Origin: Candidatus Pelagibacter sp.
GTDB lineage: Bacteria > Pseudomonadota > Alphaproteobacteria > Pelagibacterales > Pelagibacteraceae
Direction of reading: 5' to 3'
Assembly (NCBI GenBank): GCA_002704625.1
Contig: PAGZ01000032.1
Span: 1-5,640, forward strand
DNA: 5,640 nt
Made by a program: the position numbers and the translations under genes. Below the pieces are notes generated by a model that did no database searches, was not told where the DNA came from, and was given only the letters and a program-made list of their open reading frames with translations. This document shows positions 3,832-5,640 of the stretch, piece after piece. The first letter of the stretch is position 1, and the number at the start of each line of letters is the position of its first letter.

Positions 3832-5481
3832 ACCTTTTTTTTTAAAGTCTTTAATTAGATCTTTTGGATCAGAAGCAGGTTGTTTTTTAAGAGTACGACG
3901 TTTCTTTTTGGGCCTAGGCTTCTCTTGTGGAGCAGCAGTTACAATTGGCTCTGGCTGTCCCAATACTGCCTCTGCCTTTCCAAGATCTTGTGGATCTGGA
4001 GGCACAATAACATTTTTTGCCAACGATTGTTCTGGCTTACTTTTCAATACAACAGAACGACCATCTCTTCGGTCAGTAGGAGGTTTATACACCATACCAA
4101 GGAATTCAAAGATCGACTCTTCCGTTGGAAACTCTTTTTCCACCTTTGCGCCTTTACGACCGTTTTTCATTTCATGAAATCCATGCTCATTTAATGTATA
4201 TTCGAGATCAAGTGCACGCTGACGTTGCATAGTATTGAAAGCCTTAGAACCAGTAAAGTATAATGTAGCAAATGCATATTCCGCAGGAGGAGCATACATC
4301 AAGTCTATGCGGCGCGCTTTCTTTTCTGGTAAGCGAGCAATTGTAAGACTCTTAGTACGTCCCTTGGACAAGAGTGCAATAATAATTTCTTTCTCTACTA
4401 AAGCATTGAGGAAGTCTTCAAATGCTTTTCTGTTGTTTTCTGAATTCGTAATAATTAAATCAATATCACCAGACTCTTCTTTTCCACGGCGATACGAACC
4501 GACGATTTCAAACTTTGAACCTGGCGGAGTAGATTCTTTAAATACTTTCTCTAAAGCTATTTTGTATTCATCAATTTCAGCACGAGGAATACGCTCTTCA
4601 ATGTCATTGTAATGCTCTACACCAAACTTTTGTGCTTTGGTCAGTTTTTCTGGATGCTGCTTCAGCTTCTCAATACTATCAAGCCCCTCTTTTACAAAAT
4701 CTTTTGCTTTTTTAGGACCAATACCATAGACCTTGGTAAGAATATTTATTGGGTCGTTTTTGCGTTTTTCAATTGCATTCAACTTCCCGGTAGTAACATA
4801 CTCATTTAGTTTAGTTATGATTGTTTTACCAATCCCAGGAAGACCTTCAACCTGTTTTGGATCGGTTATATCGTCAGAGTAGGTCATAATACTTTCAGCC
4901 GCCTTATGATATGCTCTTGCTCTAAATGGTTCGCCTTGACGAGTCATTATATCTTCGAGTTGACCCAAGATATCAACAAACTCATCATTATAAACATGTT
5001 TTTCTTTGACAGCAGCTGCCATTTCTTGACTCTTTTGCGGAGATGGCTTTAAGCTCTTCACAATATTGAGCTTGACCTTTCTGGTTTTTTTGTTCAATTT
5101 TGTGTGCGACATTTTAGCTTTATTAGTTGTCTCACCCTTTTTTGGTGAAGTTGAAATCAATTTTTTAATTGCTTTTTTGTTAGGCGTATTAGCTATTAAT
5201 TTTACTTTGCGTTTTAGTTTCTTAGGTTTCTTTAATGTTTTTCTAGGTGAACTACTTTTCTTTTTACGAGACGGGCATCTTTCTTCTGGTTCACAATAAC
5301 CATATTTTGTCATAGTTCTTGTTTTTTCATTGATTTCAGTAGCGCAAATCTCTCCTTTATCCGTTTTCATACAGACATCATAGTCTTTTCTTTTATGCTT
5401 AAATGGAAATATACAGGGCCCCTCCTTTACCTTTTGATTTTTTTCGATCTTGCCCTTTCTATTTTTACGGGTACCACGCAT
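1969..5481 (-). CDS. Trifunctional repair protein: FN2-like module + DNA polymerase X + NAD+-dependent DNA ligase with BRCT
   Basis: This 1170-residue chain carries a fibronectin type II-like module (21-69), a Lys/Ser/Pro tail (70-155), a full polymerase X (about 160-471), a basic Pro-rich linker (about 472-550) and a LigA-type NAD+ ligase with BRCT (about 551-1170). It would act on single-strand gaps: the lyase removes the 5' sugar-phosphate, the polymerase fills, and the ligase seals, all in the host cytoplasm or virus factory or from within the virion. LigA proteins are usually near 670 residues and polymerase beta 335, so both enzymes are near full length and the frame is unbroken; this is a fusion, not a truncation. 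The start is the first ATG after AT-rich DNA with a TCTA element 14 bases upstream. The basic cluster KPRPKKKRRTLKK (521-533) may be a nuclear signal or a DNA contact. Sampled base composition is higher in G+C in the ligase part than in the neighbours. Domain calls are firm; in vivo role is inferred. Confidence 0.93.
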   Translation of the reverse strand: MRGTRKNRKGKIEKNQKVKEGPCIFPFKHKRKDYDVCMKTDKGEICATEINEKTRTMTKYGYCEPEERCPSRKKKSSSPRKTLKKPKKLKRKVKLIANTPNKKAIKKLISTSPKKGETTNKAKMSHTKLNKKTRKVKLNIVKSLKPSPQKSQEMAAAVKEKHVYNDEFVDILGQLEDIMTRQGEPFRARAYHKAAESIMTYSDDITDPKQVEGLPGIGKTIITKLNEYVTTGKLNAIEKRKNDPINILTKVYGIGPKKAKDFVKEGLDSIEKLKQHPEKLTKAQKFGVEHYNDIEERIPRAEIDEYKIALEKVFKESTPPGSKFEIVGSYRRGKEESGDIDLIITNSENNRKAFEDFLNALVEKEIIIALLSKGRTKSLTIARLPEKKARRIDLMYAPPAEYAFATLYFTGSKAFNTMQRQRALDLEYTLNEHGFHEMKNGRKGAKVEKEFPTEESIFEFLGMVYKPPTDRRDGRSVVLKSKPEQSLAKNVIVPPDPQDLGKAEAVLGQPEPIVTAAPQEKPRPKKKRRTLKKQPASDPKDLIKDFKKKGVSFLKTLTATEIAGMIDQANQAYYGNKDELMSDEQYDLLREYAQREHGDDEEVKQIADEGHVGLQIEGLKNKVKLPYEMWSMDKIKPDTGYLSKWAAKFSGPYVLSCKLDGVSGLYAGGKLYTRGNGIVGQDVSHLIPYLQLPSDSNAVIRGEFIISKQLFAKKYANDFSNPRNFVAGVVNSKTVDVSKVQDLNFVAYEVVEPEMKPSEQMALLTNANVECVRFIEEKTVSNEILSELLVSWREDYKYEIDGVICVDDKVYPRKRGNPEHAFAFKMVLGDQVAEAKVVAVIWTASKDGYLKPRVQVEPVVLSGVKIEYATGFNAKFIVDNNIGVGAIISLVRSGDVIPHIMSVVKPAPEPMMPEVEYNWNSTHVDIVVANKTANKIVNQKVMTAFFKTIEIDGMGSGTVKKLIAAGYDSIPKVIAMTKKQFLEIDGFKQKMADKIHDGIEEKMAAASLPVLMDATNIWGRGFGKKRFTTILAEYPDILTSNESDAEKVEKVKSVSGMAKKSAEKFIENIPEFKSWAKEAGVADKLKYKSHAPEIDKSHPLYGKKIVITGFRDKELAANIEAVGGQMGSSVSKSTFAVLVKDKDEDTGKADQAKKLGVTLMTPEEFKDKYF
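4069..5004 (-). other. DNA polymerase X domain (lyase + polymerase)
   Basis: Residues 160-471 align by eye with DNA polymerase beta. The 8-kDa lyase domain (about 163-240) has RAYHKAA (189-195; Tyr191 matching beta Tyr39), and LPGIGKTIITKL (214-225), in which Lys224 matches the Schiff-base Lys72. A second helix-hairpin-helix, VYGIGPKKAKDF (251-262), lies in the fingers. The palm carries GSYRRGKEESGDIDL (328-342) with catalytic Asp339 and Asp341, and the third aspartate Asp393 in RRIDLMY. YFTGS (408-412) matches beta 271-275 and selects the nucleotide. The thumb has LNEHGF (430-435) and ends in YKPPTDR (465-471). All three metal-binding aspartates and the lyase lysine are present, so both activities are expected. 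Confidence 0.94.
5017..5274 (-). other. Histone H1-like basic tail with four (S/T)PxK motifs
   Basis: Residues 70-155 are a low-complexity Lys/Arg/Ser/Thr/Pro stretch with almost no acidic residues. They contain SPRK (78-81), TPNK (99-102), SPKK (112-115) and SPQK (147-150), and a repeated RKVKL (91-95 and 134-138). (S/T)PxK motifs bind the minor groove of AT-rich DNA in histone H1 and are also CDK sites. A disordered DNA-tethering tail is the simplest reading. Confidence 0.7.
5275..5421 (-). other. Fibronectin type II-like (kringle-related) cysteine module
   Basis: Residues 21-69 contain Cys23-x2-Pro26-Phe27-x9-Cys37-x8-Cys46-x16-Cys63, with ATEIN after Cys46 and YGYC at the end. The FN2 signature has C-x2-PF, exactly 13 residues between the first two cysteines, C-x4-[DNSR] after the third cysteine and [FYW]-x-[FYWI]-C at the fourth, and all of these fit. 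Two aromatic positions differ: Ile45 replaces the usual Trp before the third cysteine and Glu52 replaces the aromatic after Asn51. An extra Cys69 follows. In animals FN2 modules are extracellular and bind collagen; here the role is unknown. Confidence 0.75.
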
Positions 5482-5495
5482 TATATATAATAGGT

Positions 5496-5499
5496 TAGA
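5496..5499 (-). promoter_or_regulatory. Putative late-type promoter (TCTA core) of the polymerase-ligase gene
   Basis: On the minus strand TCTA lies 14 bases before the ATG and is followed by very AT-rich sequence (TATTATATATA) that abuts the start codon. A TCTA core in AT-rich flanks close to the start is, as I recall, the late promoter described for CroV. There is no AAAATTGA in the 79-base gap. A four-base core is weak evidence alone; position and the matching element of the divergent gene help. Confidence 0.4.
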
Positions 5500-5543
5500 A
5501 TCATTTAGCTTATTATAGACTAAAGTTAAAATATAAGTAATAT

Positions 5544-5547
5544 TCTA
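5544..5547 (+). promoter_or_regulatory. Putative late-type promoter (TCTA core) of the right-hand gene
   Basis: AATATTCTATGAATATATTATA runs straight into the ATG at 5561, with TCTA 13 bases upstream of it. This mirrors the element of the divergent repair gene (14 bases). The same caution about a short core applies. Confidence 0.4.
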
Positions 5548-5560
5548 TGAATATATTATA

Positions 5561-5640
5561 ATGACACAACAGTTGATTGAAGGAATGGCGGCATATAAGG
5601 TAAGTGTAAATAACAAAACAGTTGATAAAGGCTATTTTAA
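5561..5640 (+). CDS. 5' end of an unknown gene (runs off right edge)
   Basis: An ATG at 5561 opens a frame of 26 codons with no stop before the edge, beginning MTQQLIEGMAAYKVSVNN and continuing KTVDKGYF. An in-frame TAA at 5534-5536 means no earlier start is possible; the ATG at 5547 is in another frame and stops after four codons. The gene is divergent from the repair gene, with an AT-rich TCTA-containing leader. Too little is visible for a family call. Its reality is inferred from the promoter-like leader and the tight gene packing of the region. Confidence 0.55.
   Translation, partial: MTQQLIEGMAAYKVSVNNKTVDKGYF

Noticed and set aside
3788..4612. Plus-strand open frames (3788-4177, 3880-4194, 4235-4612) opposite the repair gene
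   Set aside because: They lie antisense to conserved polymerase X and linker codons, have Ser/Phe/Leu-heavy translations typical of reversed Lys/Glu-rich coding, and lack promoter motifs.
1969..5481. Bacterial LigD-type end-joining protein (polymerase-ligase fusion)
   Set aside because: The polymerase here is family X with YFTGS and GDID, not the archaeo-eukaryotic primase type, and the ligase is LigA-type with domain Ia and BRCT, not ATP-dependent.
1..5640. Bacterial or plasmid origin because of LigA
   Set aside because: No ribosome binding sites before any start, AAAATTGA promoters, RING-H2 and FN2-like modules, and loss of the LigA zinc finger all point to a eukaryotic giant virus.

Overview
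The window looks like a piece of a giant DNA virus genome (Nucleocytoviricota, probably mimivirus-like / Imitervirales). The grounds are dense, mostly single-exon-looking genes on both strands, intergenic gaps of only 47-79 bases, AT-rich DNA, no Shine-Dalgarno sites, two good copies of the mimivirus/CroV early promoter core AAAATTGA, and gene content typical of these viruses (zinc-finger protein, RING-finger membrane protein, family X DNA polymerase, NAD+-dependent DNA ligase). The exact genus cannot be told from the sequence alone.

Layout. Bases 1-216 (-) hold the 5' end of a Cys-rich gene that leaves the window. A 78-base divergent promoter region follows. Bases 295-1053 (+) encode a C2HC zinc-finger/coiled-coil protein and 1116-1709 (+) a RING-H2 protein with one membrane segment; each is preceded by the same 12-base early-promoter block. 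Bases 1706-1921 (-) encode a small Met-rich hypothetical protein whose stop codon overlaps that of the RING gene in a shared TTAA. Bases 1969-5481 (-) encode the main object of interest, a 1170-residue multidomain DNA-repair protein. A 79-base divergent region with late-type TCTA elements separates it from a gene that starts at 5561 (+) and runs off the right edge. No stretch over 300 bases lacks a gene. I see no tRNA, rRNA, CRISPR array, IS element or intein.

The large protein joins, in order: a fibronectin type II-like four-cysteine module, a Lys/Ser/Pro tail with four (S/T)PxK motifs like those of histone H1, a complete DNA polymerase X (dRP-lyase and polymerase domains), a basic Pro-rich linker, and an NAD+-dependent DNA ligase (LigA type) with HhH and BRCT domains but without the usual tetracysteine zinc finger. 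Gap trimming, gap filling and nick sealing, the last three steps of short-patch base excision repair, would thus sit on one chain. As I recall, Mimivirus and CroV carry the polymerase and ligase as separate genes, and CroV packages its repair enzymes in the virion. The late-type promoter here would fit packaging, but that is inference.

Regulation. The two zinc-binding-protein genes look early. The repair protein and its divergent neighbour look late. This is inferred from promoter motifs only.
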